Part shown: piece by piece, positions 1 to 8,667 of the stretch
Numbering within the stretch: position 1 is the stretch's first letter
Layout of the letters: every line of letters starts with the position of its first letter
Origin: CAZRCZ01 sp964598765
GTDB taxonomy: Bacteria; Sumerlaeota; Sumerlaeia; MVZB01; JAJFLK01
Direction: 5' to 3'
Assembly (NCBI GenBank): GCA_964598765.1
Contig: CAZRCZ010000013.1
Span: forward strand, 1 to 64,000
Length of the DNA stretch: 64,000 nt
The notes under the pieces: generated by a model
Database searches by the model: none
Seen by the model: only the letters and a program-made list of their open reading frames with translations
Told to the model about the DNA's origin: nothing
Made by a program: the position numbers and the translations under genes

Positions 1-9
1 GGGGGCTGC

Positions 10-1359
10 TCATGGGCACCTCCCGTTCCTGGTTCCACGAACGAGAATCTCTCCGCTCAGCAGCTTCGGCAGCAGCGTGTCGCGCAGGGTGGCGAGGGTG
101 CGGAATTCAGTGCGGTTAGCTTCGGCTTGTTCAAAGAGCGGGGCACAGGTGCGGTGAAAGGCTTCAAGAATCCTTGGTTCGTCGGGCACCGCGGCCTTGA
201 TCGCACCGATAATTTCGGGGCGCACGGCGGGATAGGCTCCGCCGTCGGCCATTTGGCCGAGGTGTTCGGAGACCTCCGGCAGCGTAAGCGCAGCGTGGAG
301 GAATGACCAAGGGACCTTCGTCGGCGTGAGCACGGCGAAGCCGGTGGAGGCGACACGGTTCACGGGCGGATTCAGCGCCAAGAAGTAGGAGCCACGGTCG
401 GGGCGGACCGTTGAGAGAACGGTGTCGCCATGACGCAGACGACGGCGGGCGCGGCTGGGTTCGTCGCCGCGTGGATAGATCGCAATGTTCGCGATGTTGC
501 CTCGGCTCACTTCGGAGATTTCGACGTATTCCAACGTCTTCAAATCGTCACTTTTGCTCAGTGTCCACGCGTTAATTGTGCAGAGTGTTTCGATGGCGGT
601 GTGATGCCAGCCAACGGGAAGCAACCCGTCCACGCCGTGCTCGAAGTGCGCGGGAAATAACTGAGCGGTCGCTGCATCCATACCGGCGGGCTGGCGGCCG
701 TCGAGTTTGGCGCGGACGGGGTCGAAATCCACGAACCAGCTCTGGAACAGAGCGCGCGCCATCGCCTCCAGCGTCGCGTTCATCCGCCGGTTCAACTCGA
801 TCTTGTCGTCCAGCGCCCCAAGCACCGCCGCGATGGCCTGTTGCTCCGCGAGCGGCGGGAGTGCGAACGGAACCCCGCTCATGATGGATGTATTGAGGTT
901 CGGCATTGTCGCGCCAACCGCATGACGAACAATCCATTCTCTGATTGCCGGGTGTCCGAGGAATAGCGAAGCGAACAACGGGTCAACAACACCCGAGCCG
1001 AGGCGGACCTTCAAACATCCTGTGCCGCAGAGCCAACCTACCTCCCGCTCTCGGACGAGAGCCCGCTTCTCAACGTCGCCACGGCGGCTATAGACAATAT
1101 CCCCCGCCTGCAATCTATGCTGGCCCAAACGATTCGCGTCAGCTTCGGTAATTCTCACGATTCCATCTTCTATGATGCGGTTCTCGCCGATGTTCGTTGG
1201 CATGATGGACGGAATGCCAACGAGCACATAGTCGGAGGCGTGGAGTTGGCTTCCAAACGGGCCGGTCTGAATGCCACCGCCTCCACGCTCGCACACATCA
1301 CCCAAGGTCGTGAATTCCCAATGGTTCGGAATGTCGCCATTGGTGATGTCAGCCGCCAT
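10..1359 (-). CDS. hsdS: Type I restriction-modification specificity subunit HsdS
   Basis: DNA-recognition subunit of a type I restriction-modification enzyme; it directs HsdM (and HsdR) to a bipartite target. The 449 residues show the usual layout: a first target-recognition domain (about 10-165), a central conserved region with LPPLAEQQAIAAVLGALDD and a helical spacer running through FQSWFVDFDPVRAK (about 167-222), a second recognition domain (about 250-400) and a C-terminal helix ending TLLPKLLSGEI. Its start overlaps the end of the heptad-repeat gene by 11 bp, so it is probably the last visible gene of a minus-strand operon with hsdM. The stop lies 10 bp from the window edge; hsdR, if present, must lie further left. 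Recognition sequence cannot be predicted from this. Confidence 0.95.
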   Translation of the reverse strand: MAADITNGDIPNHWEFTTLGDVCERGGGGIQTGPFGSQLHASDYVLVGIPSIMPTNIGENRIIEDGIVRITEADANRLGQHRLQAGDIVYSRRGDVEKRALVREREVGWLCGTGCLKVRLGSGVVDPLFASLFLGHPAIREWIVRHAVGATMPNLNTSIMSGVPFALPPLAEQQAIAAVLGALDDKIELNRRMNATLEAMARALFQSWFVDFDPVRAKLDGRQPAGMDAATAQLFPAHFEHGVDGLLPVGWHHTAIETLCTINAWTLSKSDDLKTLEYVEISEVSRGNIANIAIYPRGDEPSRARRRLRHGDTVLSTVRPDRGSYFLALNPPVNRVASTGFAVLTPTKVPWSFLHAALTLPEVSEHLGQMADGGAYPAVRPEIIGAIKAAVPDEPRILEAFHRTCAPLFEQAEANRTEFRTLATLRDTLLPKLLSGEILVRGTRNGRCP

Positions 1360-1795
1360 AAGACAGCCTCACACGCTTGGCTTGGCTGGCCCGTTCCAGC
1401 CTCCCGAATCCGACATATCCGCCCCTGTCGGGCAGGCTCCAGCGGACGAGACGAGCGCGGAATGGCCCGGCGAGACGCTCAAAAGCCTCAAAATCGCCTA
1501 AGTTGAGGAATTTCAGCGTTTTAACGCCTTCCCCGAATCGTTGGGGGAGTTCCCTGAACGGCTTGGGGAAGTCCCTCAGCGGTTCAGGGAGTTCCCCCAA
1601 CGGCTGAGAGAGGTCTATCAGCGGCTGAGAGAACTCCCCCGGCGGTTCATCGAAGTCTCCCCGCGACTGGCGGGGTTCCCTCCACGACTCGGGGAAGTCC
1701 CCATGCCGCATGGTGAAGTCCCCCAACGGCTGGCGGAGCGCAATCCGGTGCATGGAAACTTCCGCGCGGGGCATAGAGAGAGCGCGTTCGATCAT
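1349..1795 (-). CDS. Heptad-repeat protein encoded between HEPN and HsdS genes
   Basis: Unrecognised 148-residue protein. Its middle consists of about ten imperfect seven-residue units with consensus (L/F)-G/R-(D/E)-(F/L)-P-x-P, for example LGELPEP, LRDFPKP and FRELPQR, encoded by a 21-bp tandem repeat. The start codon overlaps the stop of the upstream HEPN gene as ATGA (1792-1795), and the end overlaps the hsdS start by 11 bp, which is what translational coupling looks like and is the best argument for real coding. Against it: the opposite strand is also open across the repeat with its own heptad (LGEVPQR-like), so the repeat alone makes both strands look coding. There is no signal peptide or membrane segment. 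Function unknown; a role linked to the restriction complex is inference from position only. Confidence 0.5.
   Translation of the reverse strand: MIERALSMPRAEVSMHRIALRQPLGDFTMRHGDFPESWREPRQSRGDFDEPPGEFSQPLIDLSQPLGELPEPLRDFPKPFRELPQRFGEGVKTLKFLNLGDFEAFERLAGPFRARLVRWSLPDRGGYVGFGRLERASQAKRVRLSYGG
1544..1732. repeat. 21-bp imperfect tandem repeat, nine units
   Basis: Nine consecutive 21-nt units can be read directly, e.g. ggggaagtccctcagcggtt, each varying at a few positions; a degenerate unit lies upstream at about 1523-1543. The period is a multiple of three, so both strands stay open as heptad-repeat peptides. Confidence 0.85.
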
Positions 1796-2523
1796 GGCGT
1801 TCCCCCACTCGCGGGCGGCGGAGCCGGTGCGGGAGCCGCCGCCGGATCAGGCCAGTTTTGCTGAATGCTGGCGAGCCACGGGGCGAGGCCGCCCGCGTGA
1901 ACGGGAGTGAAGCGATCAAGCACGCGGGCCATGTCGTGAAGTTCGGGATTGATCCACGCGACGGTTTGCAGGATCGCGGCGTGCTGGGCTTGGAGGTCTT
2001 TCCAGTGGATGATCCGCTCATGGTGGAAGACGCGGTTGCGCAAATCGCGGATGCGCTTCCATCGAGCATCGAGTTTCCGCAGATCGCGTTCCGCGCGCGG
2101 CGCATGGGGAAAGGCCGCTTGCGCGAGGGCATGGCCGAGGCCAGTCCCGGCGTGGGACTTGTTGAAGAAGCCGGTCCAAAATCCGAAGTGCAGTTCGGCC
2201 ACCATCCGGCCGGGCGTGATCGGCTTGCGCGCGGCCTGGAGTCTCTGCCGCGCCGCCGTCAGTTGATCCTGTTGCCAGGGGGGCAGCGAGACGGCGACTG
2301 CATACCAGTCATCGCGCCCGAAGCGCGCGGTCAGGCAGCGGTGCGAGGAGTTGCGCAGGGCGATTTCGGCGATCTGGAGCGGCGAATAGAGAGCCTCGCA
2401 CAAGGCCATGTTCCAGAGGTAGCGAGCCATCGCGACCGAAGGAACGGCCCCATCCGCCCGATAGGCGTCGAGTCGTTCGGGAGCTAAAATGGACTCGACC
2501 TGCTGAAAAAATGCGGGGTTCAT
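1792..2523 (-). CDS. Abi-like HEPN-domain protein in type I RM operon
   Basis: A 243-residue protein resembling the Abi (abortive infection)-like family. The key visible feature is RNRVFHHERI at about residue 161, an R-x4-H motif characteristic of HEPN ribonuclease domains, on a helix that follows KLDARWKRIRDL. An N-terminal block (RYLWNMALCEALYSPLQIAEIALRN) matches the helical start of Abi-like proteins. The C-terminus is a Pro/Ala tail. HEPN proteins usually cleave RNA; that this one is active, and that it acts when restriction fails, is inference. It sits between hsdM (114 bp upstream) and the heptad-repeat gene (4-bp ATGA overlap), so it is very likely co-transcribed with the restriction genes. 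Without database comparison the family name remains provisional; the motif itself is clear. Confidence 0.75.
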   Translation of the reverse strand: MNPAFFQQVESILAPERLDAYRADGAVPSVAMARYLWNMALCEALYSPLQIAEIALRNSSHRCLTARFGRDDWYAVAVSLPPWQQDQLTAARQRLQAARKPITPGRMVAELHFGFWTGFFNKSHAGTGLGHALAQAAFPHAPRAERDLRKLDARWKRIRDLRNRVFHHERIIHWKDLQAQHAAILQTVAWINPELHDMARVLDRFTPVHAGGLAPWLASIQQNWPDPAAAPAPAPPPASGGTP

Positions 2524-2637
2524 GCTTGCAATCCGGGCGCGTTCGGGCTAGGATGATCTCGTTCACCCCGGAAGTCCTTCCTCTGCCGCTTGCGGTAGAT
2601 AGGAGCCGGGGTTTCTGCTTTTTGGGGGCCGAACGGC

Positions 2638-4233
2638 TCACAGTTCATATCCCAGCCCCTTCAGATTCGCCTTGATGGCCTTCTCCAGCTTCGCGGATTC
2701 GGCGAACTGGCCTCGAAGCTCCGCCGTCAACCGCGTCATCTTATCCTCGAACGGCTCGCCGTCATCTTCAACCTCTTCCGCGCCGACGTAACGGCCCGGC
2801 GTTAGAACGTGGCCATGCGTGGCGATCTCCGACGTGGTGGCCGACTTGCAGAATCCGGCGGCGTCGGCGTATTTGCCCGCGCCCTTGTCGCCGCGCCATG
2901 CGTGGTAAGTCGAGACGATCCGCTGGATGTCGGCGTCGGTCAGCTCGCGGTGGACACGATCAATGAGGCTGCCGAGCTTGCGGGCGTCAATGAAGAGGGT
3001 CTGCTTCCGGCGGTCGCGCCGTTTCCCGTCGCTCTTGTTCTTCGCGAGGAACCAGAGGCAGACGGGAATCTGCGTGCTGTAGAAAAGCTGGCCGGGCAGG
3101 GCGACCATGCAGTCCACGAGGTCGGCTTCGATCAAGGCGCCTCGGATCTCGCCTTCGCCCGATTGGTTGGAGGACATGGAGCCGTTAGCGAGGACGAATC
3201 CGGCGATGCCGTTCGGGGCAAGGTGATGGATGAAGTGCTGCACCCAGGCGAAGTTGGCGTTCCCCTTTGGCGGGACGCCGAACCGCCAGCGCACATCGTC
3301 ATCCTTGCGAAACCAGTCGGAATCGTTGAAGGGCGGATTGGCGAGAACGTAATCGGCGCGGAGGTCGGGGTGGAGGTCGCGGCGGAAGGTGTCCGCGTGT
3401 TCCGGGCCGAAGTCGGCCTCGATCCCCCGGATGGCGAGGTTCATGATCGCCAAGCGGCGGGTGGTCGGATTGCTCTCCTGACCGTAGATGCTGATGTCGC
3501 CGAGCTTGCCGCCGTGAGCCTCGACGAATTTTTCCGACTGCACGAACATCCCGCCCGAGCCGAAGCAGGGGTCCAGGACGCGGCCTTTGTAGGGGGCGAG
3601 CATCCCGACGAGCAATCCCACGACGCAATTTGGCGTGTAGAACTGGCCGCCGTTCTTGCCTTCCGCGCTGGCGAACTGGGTGAGGAAGTATTCATAGACC
3701 CGGCCGAGGATGTCCTTGGCTCGGTTCTCTTTGTCGCCGAGGCCGATGGTCCCGATAAGGTCAATCAGTTCGCCGAGGCGGTGCTTGTCGAGGCCGGGGC
3801 GGGCGTAGTCTTTGGGGAGGACGCCCTTGAGGCGCGGGTTGTCGCGCTCGATTGCAACCATCGCGTCATCCACCGTTTTGCCGATGCTGGGTTGCTTGGC
3901 GTTGGCTTGGAGGTGAGACCAGCGGGCCTCCTTCGGCACCCAAAAAACGTTCTCCGCTTTGTATTCGTCTTTGTCTTCCGGGTTTGCGCCCGCGTAGTCC
4001 CCTTTGCCGGCGGCGAGCTTGGCGCGATGCTCTTCAAACGTGTCGGAGATGTATTTGAGAAAGATGAGGCCGAGGACGACGTGCTTGTATTCCGCCGCGT
4101 CCATGTTATTGCGGAGCTTGTCGGCGGCGAGCCACAGCTTGGCCTCGAAGCCAAGGTTGGCCGCGGACTCGGCGGAGGTTCGTCTAGTTTTCGCGCGGAC
4201 CATTTTCTGAGTCGAATCCTTTGCCGAGTTCAT
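2638..4233 (-). CDS. hsdM: Type I restriction-modification methyltransferase subunit HsdM
   Basis: N6-adenine DNA methyltransferase of a type I system. The N-terminal helical HsdM domain (about 25-155, with KLWLAADKLRNNMD and VVLGLIFLKYISD) is followed by the catalytic domain: GQFYTP near 196, the SAM-binding motif I DPCFGSGGMF near 221 and the catalytic motif NPPF near 299. At about 531 residues it has the usual length. An ATG at 4233 is preferred over the in-frame TTG two codons upstream. First gene of the minus-strand operon hsdM-HEPN-heptad protein-hsdS. No restriction subunit is present in the window, so whether the system restricts or only methylates cannot be decided here. Confidence 0.96.
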   Translation of the reverse strand: MNSAKDSTQKMVRAKTRRTSAESAANLGFEAKLWLAADKLRNNMDAAEYKHVVLGLIFLKYISDTFEEHRAKLAAGKGDYAGANPEDKDEYKAENVFWVPKEARWSHLQANAKQPSIGKTVDDAMVAIERDNPRLKGVLPKDYARPGLDKHRLGELIDLIGTIGLGDKENRAKDILGRVYEYFLTQFASAEGKNGGQFYTPNCVVGLLVGMLAPYKGRVLDPCFGSGGMFVQSEKFVEAHGGKLGDISIYGQESNPTTRRLAIMNLAIRGIEADFGPEHADTFRRDLHPDLRADYVLANPPFNDSDWFRKDDDVRWRFGVPPKGNANFAWVQHFIHHLAPNGIAGFVLANGSMSSNQSGEGEIRGALIEADLVDCMVALPGQLFYSTQIPVCLWFLAKNKSDGKRRDRRKQTLFIDARKLGSLIDRVHRELTDADIQRIVSTYHAWRGDKGAGKYADAAGFCKSATTSEIATHGHVLTPGRYVGAEEVEDDGEPFEDKMTRLTAELRGQFAESAKLEKAIKANLKGLGYEL

Positions 4234-4701
4234 TTCCAACCCGTAGGATACTAAGTCGGAGTCGCCCGGTTATCAATGCTTGAGCCCTTCAACTGTGCGA
4301 AAACCGGCGAGAAGGGGCGACCGGCAGCATCGCCGGTTGCGATCCCGTATCATCCGGGAGACGGTCAGGGAAGGTCTCATCAAGCTGGGTGAAGCGGCCG
4401 GGAAGTCGAGGAAGCACACGCGCTTTGTGCCATTTGGGGCCTGATTCTTATAAGCCGCTCATGTGCGCTTCGGGTGGATTTGGGCCGCGAACTCCCGGCA
4501 GTGAATCGGTTTTTGCCCCATTTTTCAGCTTCTCCAGCAAAGCTGGCCCGATTCTTATATGTAGCTCATGTGCGCATTGACCGGGCGGAGATCGGAGGGA
4601 GACGCCCCCGCGATCGCGCTGGCTCAGGGGTCATGAGGTCCGTCCTACGCCATCGCGATTTCGTCGTAGTTGGATCGCTCCCCCCGGCCCACTTCTATGG
4701 A
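4234..4701. other. Intergenic stretch with no clear gene
   Basis: About 470 bp between hsdM and the XRE regulator. It contains a pair of 26-nt direct repeats (listed separately). A short plus-strand reading frame ending at the TGA of 4442-4444 reads like a protein tail (RIIRETVREGLIKLGEAAGK, then a basic end) but has no convincing start, and may be a remnant of an unrecognised gene. I see no tRNA or other structured RNA. Confidence 0.4.
4443..4575. repeat. Pair of 26-nt direct repeats
   Basis: Copies at 4443-4468 and 4550-4575 share gattcttata and gctcatgtgcgc around three mismatches, 107 bp apart start to start. They lie in non-coding DNA between the restriction operon and the XRE gene. Could be a recombination footprint or protein-binding sites; function unknown. 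Confidence 0.6.
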
Positions 4702-4920
4702 TCAGGATTCCTGATTCGGCTCCCCCCCGAGGAACCCCAGAATCCTCTTCACATACGCGAGGGACCTCGGGGTTGCATGGCCGGTCTCCCAATTGGTCAG
4801 GGTATGGAGCGGAACCCCCAATCGTGAAGCAGTTGCCACTTGGGTCAGGCCGAGGGCCTTCCGTCGTTCCCGGAGCCGCTTTCCGAGGGTCGAACGGTCC
4901 TCATCCGAGAGCCTTTTCAT
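4702..4920 (-). CDS. XRE-family helix-turn-helix regulator
   Basis: A 72-residue DNA-binding protein consisting almost only of a Cro/C1-type helix-turn-helix: LGKRLRERRKALGLTQ (helix 1), QVATASRLGVPLHTLTNWE (helices 2-3) and a final helix PRSLAYVKRILGFLGG. Such short XRE proteins commonly regulate neighbouring accessory genes or pair with a toxin; no toxin partner is visible. It is transcribed away from the repeat-protein gene, with about 30 bp between the two likely starts, so it could control that gene or itself. It also lies beside the restriction operon and might belong to the same accessory region; this is inference. Confidence 0.8.
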   Translation of the reverse strand: MKRLSDEDRSTLGKRLRERRKALGLTQVATASRLGVPLHTLTNWETGHATPRSLAYVKRILGFLGGEPNQES

Positions 4921-4952
4921 TGGATTTATTGCACTTAGGCGAATATGACAAA

Positions 4953-7900
4953 ATGTTGCCGATACGTGCGCCGACGGCGGGCGACGGCTTTGGCTTCTGG
5001 GTCGCGATATCTGGGAATCTGGCGGTCGTGGGGGCAGTGCATGACGACCCCGGAGGCGTCACTGATGCGGGCACGGCTTACATATTTGACGCGACGACCG
5101 GCGCGCTCGTGGCGACGCTGAACAATCCCGCGTCTGCGCCGGGTGACGAATTCGGCTATTCGGTCGCGATCTCCGGGAATCTGGCCGTCGTGGGGGCGAT
5201 TTATGACGACCCCGGCGGCGTGACCGACGCGGGGACGGTCTATACATATACTTGTGCCGGACCCGTGCCTACGCCGACCGCCACGCCGTATTGCTCTTCT
5301 ACACTAACCGCGACTCCAACTCCGACTTCGGCCCCGACTCCGCCGCTTCTTCCTTCCGGGACACCTACAGTGACGGCAACTTTAACGCCGATTTATTCTT
5401 ACACCCTGACCCCAACGCGGACTCCGACGCCCTACTACACCTACCCGCCGACGCCGACGGCCACACTGACGATGACGGGAACGCCGATTTATTCTTACAC
5501 CCTGACCCCAACGCGGACTCCGACGCCCTACTNNNNNNNNNNNNNNNNNNNNNNNNNNNNNNNNNNNNNNNNNNNNNNNNNNNNNNNNNNNNNNNNNNNN
5601 NNNNNNNNNNNNNNNNNNNNNNNNNNNNNNNNGCACCATGACGGCGACGGGAACGCCCATCTATTCCTACACGATGACCCCGACACGGACCCCGACTCCC
5701 TACTATACCTACCCGCCATCGCCCACGAGCACCATGACGATGACCGGAACGCCGATTTATTCTTACACCCTGACCCCAACGCGGACTCCGACGCCCTACT
5801 ACACCTACCCGCCATCGCCCACGAGCACCATGACGGCGACGGGAACGCCCATCTATTCCTACACGATGACCCCGACACGAACCCCGACGCCCTACTACAC
5901 CTATCCGCCGACGTCGACCTGCACCGCGACGATGACCGGAACACCGATCTATTCCTACACGCCTACTCCAACACGAACCCCGACTCCCTACTACACCTAT
6001 CCGCCGACGCCGACGAGCACTGTGACGACGACCGGAACGCCGATCTACTCTTACACTCCGACGCCGATTTATTCCTACACCGTGACGCCAACGAGAACCC
6101 CGACGCCCTATTACACCTATCCGCCGACGCCGACGAGCACTGCGACGATGACCGGAACGCCGATCTACTCTTACACTCCGACGCCGTCCCACACGCCCAC
6201 GCCGATTTATTCCTACACGCCGTCTCCAACGCGAACGCCGACTCCGTATTACACCTATCCTCCGACGGCCACGGCTACGATGACGATGACCGGGACGCCG
6301 ATTTGTTCCTACACGCCAAGCCCCACCCGGACTTCGACTCCATATTACACCTATACCCTCACGGCCACTCGGACCCCCTCGCCGACATCCATACTGTCCA
6401 CCACGTCCACCGCCACGTCCACACCTTCGCCCTCTTCGACGCCAACGCCGACGGGAACCCCCACGCCCACCCCCACCGCTACACCGAGGCCCGAATGTGT
6501 GCCCGGTCCAAGCTCGATCATTTTGAGCAATTATTTCATCGAATTCCTTGGCGCGACCTACGATCCAACCTACGACTCGACGACGTTCATGTATCGCCTG
6601 ACGGGTCAAGGCGTTTCGCCTGCGTTGTCGCATTGGGTTTTGGCGCTGGGGGGATGCGAGATCGTCGGCGCGACGCCGACGCCTTACGTTTTGGGTCTCG
6701 ATCCTCCGACCGGCGTGACTGGGATCAAATGGGAGCAACCGTTGGACATCAGTTCCAGCGCGGTTTACACCGTGACCATCAGCGGCAATATCCCGACCGG
6801 CACAGTCGAAGCGGCGGTCAAGGCGGGGTCCGGGTTCCAAGTCGGCGAGATCGCCGGACCGCGATGCGATTGCTTGCCGGGCGTGGCGTCCGCGGCTCCC
6901 AATCGCGCCATGGCCGAAGGGGACGATTTCATTTCCGGCGGCGACATGAATGCGACATGGTGGGGCGGGGCGACGACGTTCAATCCTCCGGCGGGCGCGA
7001 CGTGGGCAACGTCCGATTCGCCGACCAGCCCCTCGATCACGATCCAGACGAGCGGCCTCTGCATGTATGCCCCGTTGACGGGAGACAATCTGGCCGCGTG
7101 GGTTAGTCCGGAAAGTTTCATTCCGCTCTTGGATCAGACGGTCTATCGCGTTCAGGTGACGGCGTGGACCGATCAGACCAATCCCGACGCGATCCCGCTG
7201 TGGAACATTGACTACGACAATTTCCACGGTTCAGCAGGCGGTAACACCTTCGGCGGCTCGGCGTGGTTCATGGACAACGTCGGCGGAGCCAACGGGATCG
7301 GGCGCGCGAACGGGCGGACGGAGTTTGAGACGTGGATCGCGCCCAGCGCGATGTTGACGCCGCAATGGCGCGGCTTGCTGAACGACGGCACGCTCGGCGC
7401 GTTCGATCCGCAAAACGCCCCCTACACGGGAATGCGGCTCATGTTCCGCGTTCTGGATTTGGGATCGGAGGGCTGGAACGCGAACAATGATTCGGGCAAC
7501 GTCTGCATTTCGTCGGTTCGCGTGGACGGTTATCCGATCAGCGCGCTAACGGAGGACGCGGTCGTCTATGACACGCCGATTTCCAACGCGACGCACGCGC
7601 CGTTTATCTACGGGCAGAATCCCCTATTCGCGCAGATTGACGACGCGACGCACACGGCGACCTATCGGTTGAACACCGATTTGGACGCGGCACGGTTGAT
7701 TCCGGCGGTGGACCTTGACCCGCCGAATCATGTTTACAATCTGCCGAGCCTTTATCCGGTGGTCTGGCCCGCCGACACGCTGTTCCGCGTGAGCGCCGAC
7801 TTGCAGATGGATCCCGCCAACGCGGGGATTGACCCGCCCGACGCGGTGACGTTGTATGTGGACACGGCGACCAATGAATTGGGGTTGTGGCATTGGACGA

Positions 7901-8154
7901 CGCGGGGATCGTGGCAGAACATGGACCGGAGCGGCTCGCCGAGGTTGCCGGGTCTGACGAACGGACCGCAGACCTACGTCGGGTTCTTCTACAGTCACAA
8001 CGCGACGGCGATTGATTTGACGGCCAATCCCGACATGAATCGGTTGCGGCCGATGGTGGATTTCCAGAACCGGCCCGAGTTGAACGGAACGGGCACGGGC
8101 GCGGACGGGGTGCAGATTTTGGGTCTCAAACTAACGCGGATGCTCACGCCGTAA
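4953..8154 (+). CDS. FG-GAP / Thr-Pro-repeat surface protein, split by assembly gap
   Basis: A very large secreted-type protein interrupted by 100 Ns. Left of the gap are two FG-GAP-like blades (GDGFGFWVAISGNLAVVGA and GDEFGYSVAISGNLAVVGA) and then the start of a 32-residue Thr/Pro/Tyr repeat. Right of the gap the repeat continues for several units (GTPIYSYTMTPTRTPTPYYT...), followed by a Thr-Ser-Pro linker and a Cys-containing C-terminal region of about 550 residues (from CVPGPSS near 6494) that looks like beta-sandwich, carbohydrate-binding-like sequence. The reading frame changes across the Ns, so the true gap length is not 100 modulo 3. The start is unsure: ATG 4953 begins directly at the first blade and gives no signal peptide. 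A longer frame runs back into the XRE gene. Probably an exported adhesin or cell-surface protein; exact role unknown. Confidence 0.7.
5388..6330 (+). repeat. 96-bp coding tandem repeat (32-residue Thr/Pro unit)
   Basis: Unit begins at aacgccgatttattcttaca and encodes GTPIYSYT-x-TPTRTPTPYYTYPP plus a variable TPTST-MT stretch. At least eight units are visible around the gap, with two later units lengthened by internal PTPIYSYT duplications. High identity between units probably caused the assembly break. Confidence 0.85.
5533..5632. other. Scaffold gap (100 Ns)
   Basis: Exactly 100 consecutive Ns inside the 96-bp tandem repeat. The flanking frames differ by one, so this is a placeholder of unknown true length. 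Confidence 0.98.
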
Positions 8155-8156
8155 AT

Positions 8157-8187
8157 TGGACACGGACACACACGGATGAACACGGAA
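8157..8187 (-). repeat. Short dispersed repeat (GTGTTCATCCGTGT family), copy 1
   Basis: Lies two bases after the stop codon of the repeat-protein gene. Read on the minus strand it contains GTGTTCATCCGTGT, the same core as at 58677-58707, where it again follows closely on a gene end. Confidence 0.55.
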
Positions 8188-8208
8188 GAAGCGAATAGAG
8201 AATTCAAT

Positions 8209-8236
8209 TTGTTTGATCGTCGAAGAAGGGTATAAT
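8209..8236 (+). promoter_or_regulatory. Putative ssrA promoter
   Basis: A perfect -10 hexamer TATAAT (8231-8236) with a -35-like TTGTTT (8209-8214) and a 16-bp spacer. It lies about 60 bp before the mature 5' end of the tmRNA, which leaves a leader that RNase P would remove. Confidence 0.6.
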
Positions 8237-8251
8237 GTTTGGAGTGGCGCG

Positions 8252-8276
8252 TCCGATTTCCGAAGCGGAAATCGGA
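8252..8276 (+). promoter_or_regulatory. Perfect 11-bp hairpin in tmRNA leader
   Basis: TCCGATTTCCG, loop AAG, CGGAAATCGGA. It sits between the putative promoter and the mature tmRNA 5' end, with no T-run after it, so it is not a standard terminator; it may be a processing signal for the precursor. Confidence 0.55.
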
Positions 8277-8296
8277 TTGCGTTCATCCAACCTCGT

Positions 8297-8658
8297 GGGG
8301 GCGAAACGGTTTCGACGGGGTTCCGCGCGGGAGGAGTTGCAAGCCGAGGATCGCCCGGTTCATCCTCGTTAATCCGACTGGGCAAAACAATAAACGGCGA
8401 CTATCAATTCGCCTTGGCCGCCTAATCGGCGGTCCGTCCGCCCAAGGTTCGCCTGAGACTTTGGAACGGGCGTCATTTTTCGGGCTGGTTCCGGCGGTCT
8501 GCCGTTTGAAGACCCCGGAGCGAGATCAACCAAACTGGTCGGGAAAGGCGTCGGTCGGCGGACCTCCCTCCCGGCGAGAAAACGACCGCCGGACAAGCTT
8601 GTAGAGATTTCTCCTTCGGGTTCCTCGGACGCGGGTTCAACTCCCGCCGCCTCCACCA
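8297..8658 (+). ncRNA. ssrA: Transfer-messenger RNA (tmRNA, one-piece)
   Basis: tmRNA rescues stalled ribosomes and tags the unfinished protein for proteolysis. The 5' end GGGGGCGAAACGG and 3' end GGTTCAACTCC...CGCCTCCACCA are both present: the acceptor stem GGGGGCG (8297-8303) pairs fully with CGCCUCC (one G-U), followed by A and an encoded CCA. The tag frame, closed by TAA at 8423-8425, reads GKTINGDYQFALAA from 8381, giving (A)GKTINGDYQFALAA with the alanine charged on the RNA. It has the classic ALAA end and closely parallels the GKT-starting tag known from Bacillus. Single-piece, about 362 nt, normal size. Converges with kdsD, whose stop is 10 bp beyond the CCA. Confidence 0.96.
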
Positions 8659-8667
8659 TTTCCAGCT

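Noticed and set aside
1541..1864. Plus-strand frame of 107 codons with LGEVPQR heptads
   Set aside because: Mirror of the 21-bp repeat; the minus strand has ATGA coupling to its neighbours, the plus strand has none.
2809..4254. Plus-strand frame of 481 codons
   Set aside because: Antisense shadow of hsdM in GC-rich DNA; hsdM has full motifs.
5388..6330. CRISPR array
   Set aside because: Units are contiguous, 96 bp and coding; no spacers of constant length between identical short repeats.
5365..7227. Minus-strand frame of 620 codons rich in Arg/Gly
   Set aside because: Shadow of the tandem repeat and spans the N gap; no domain pattern.
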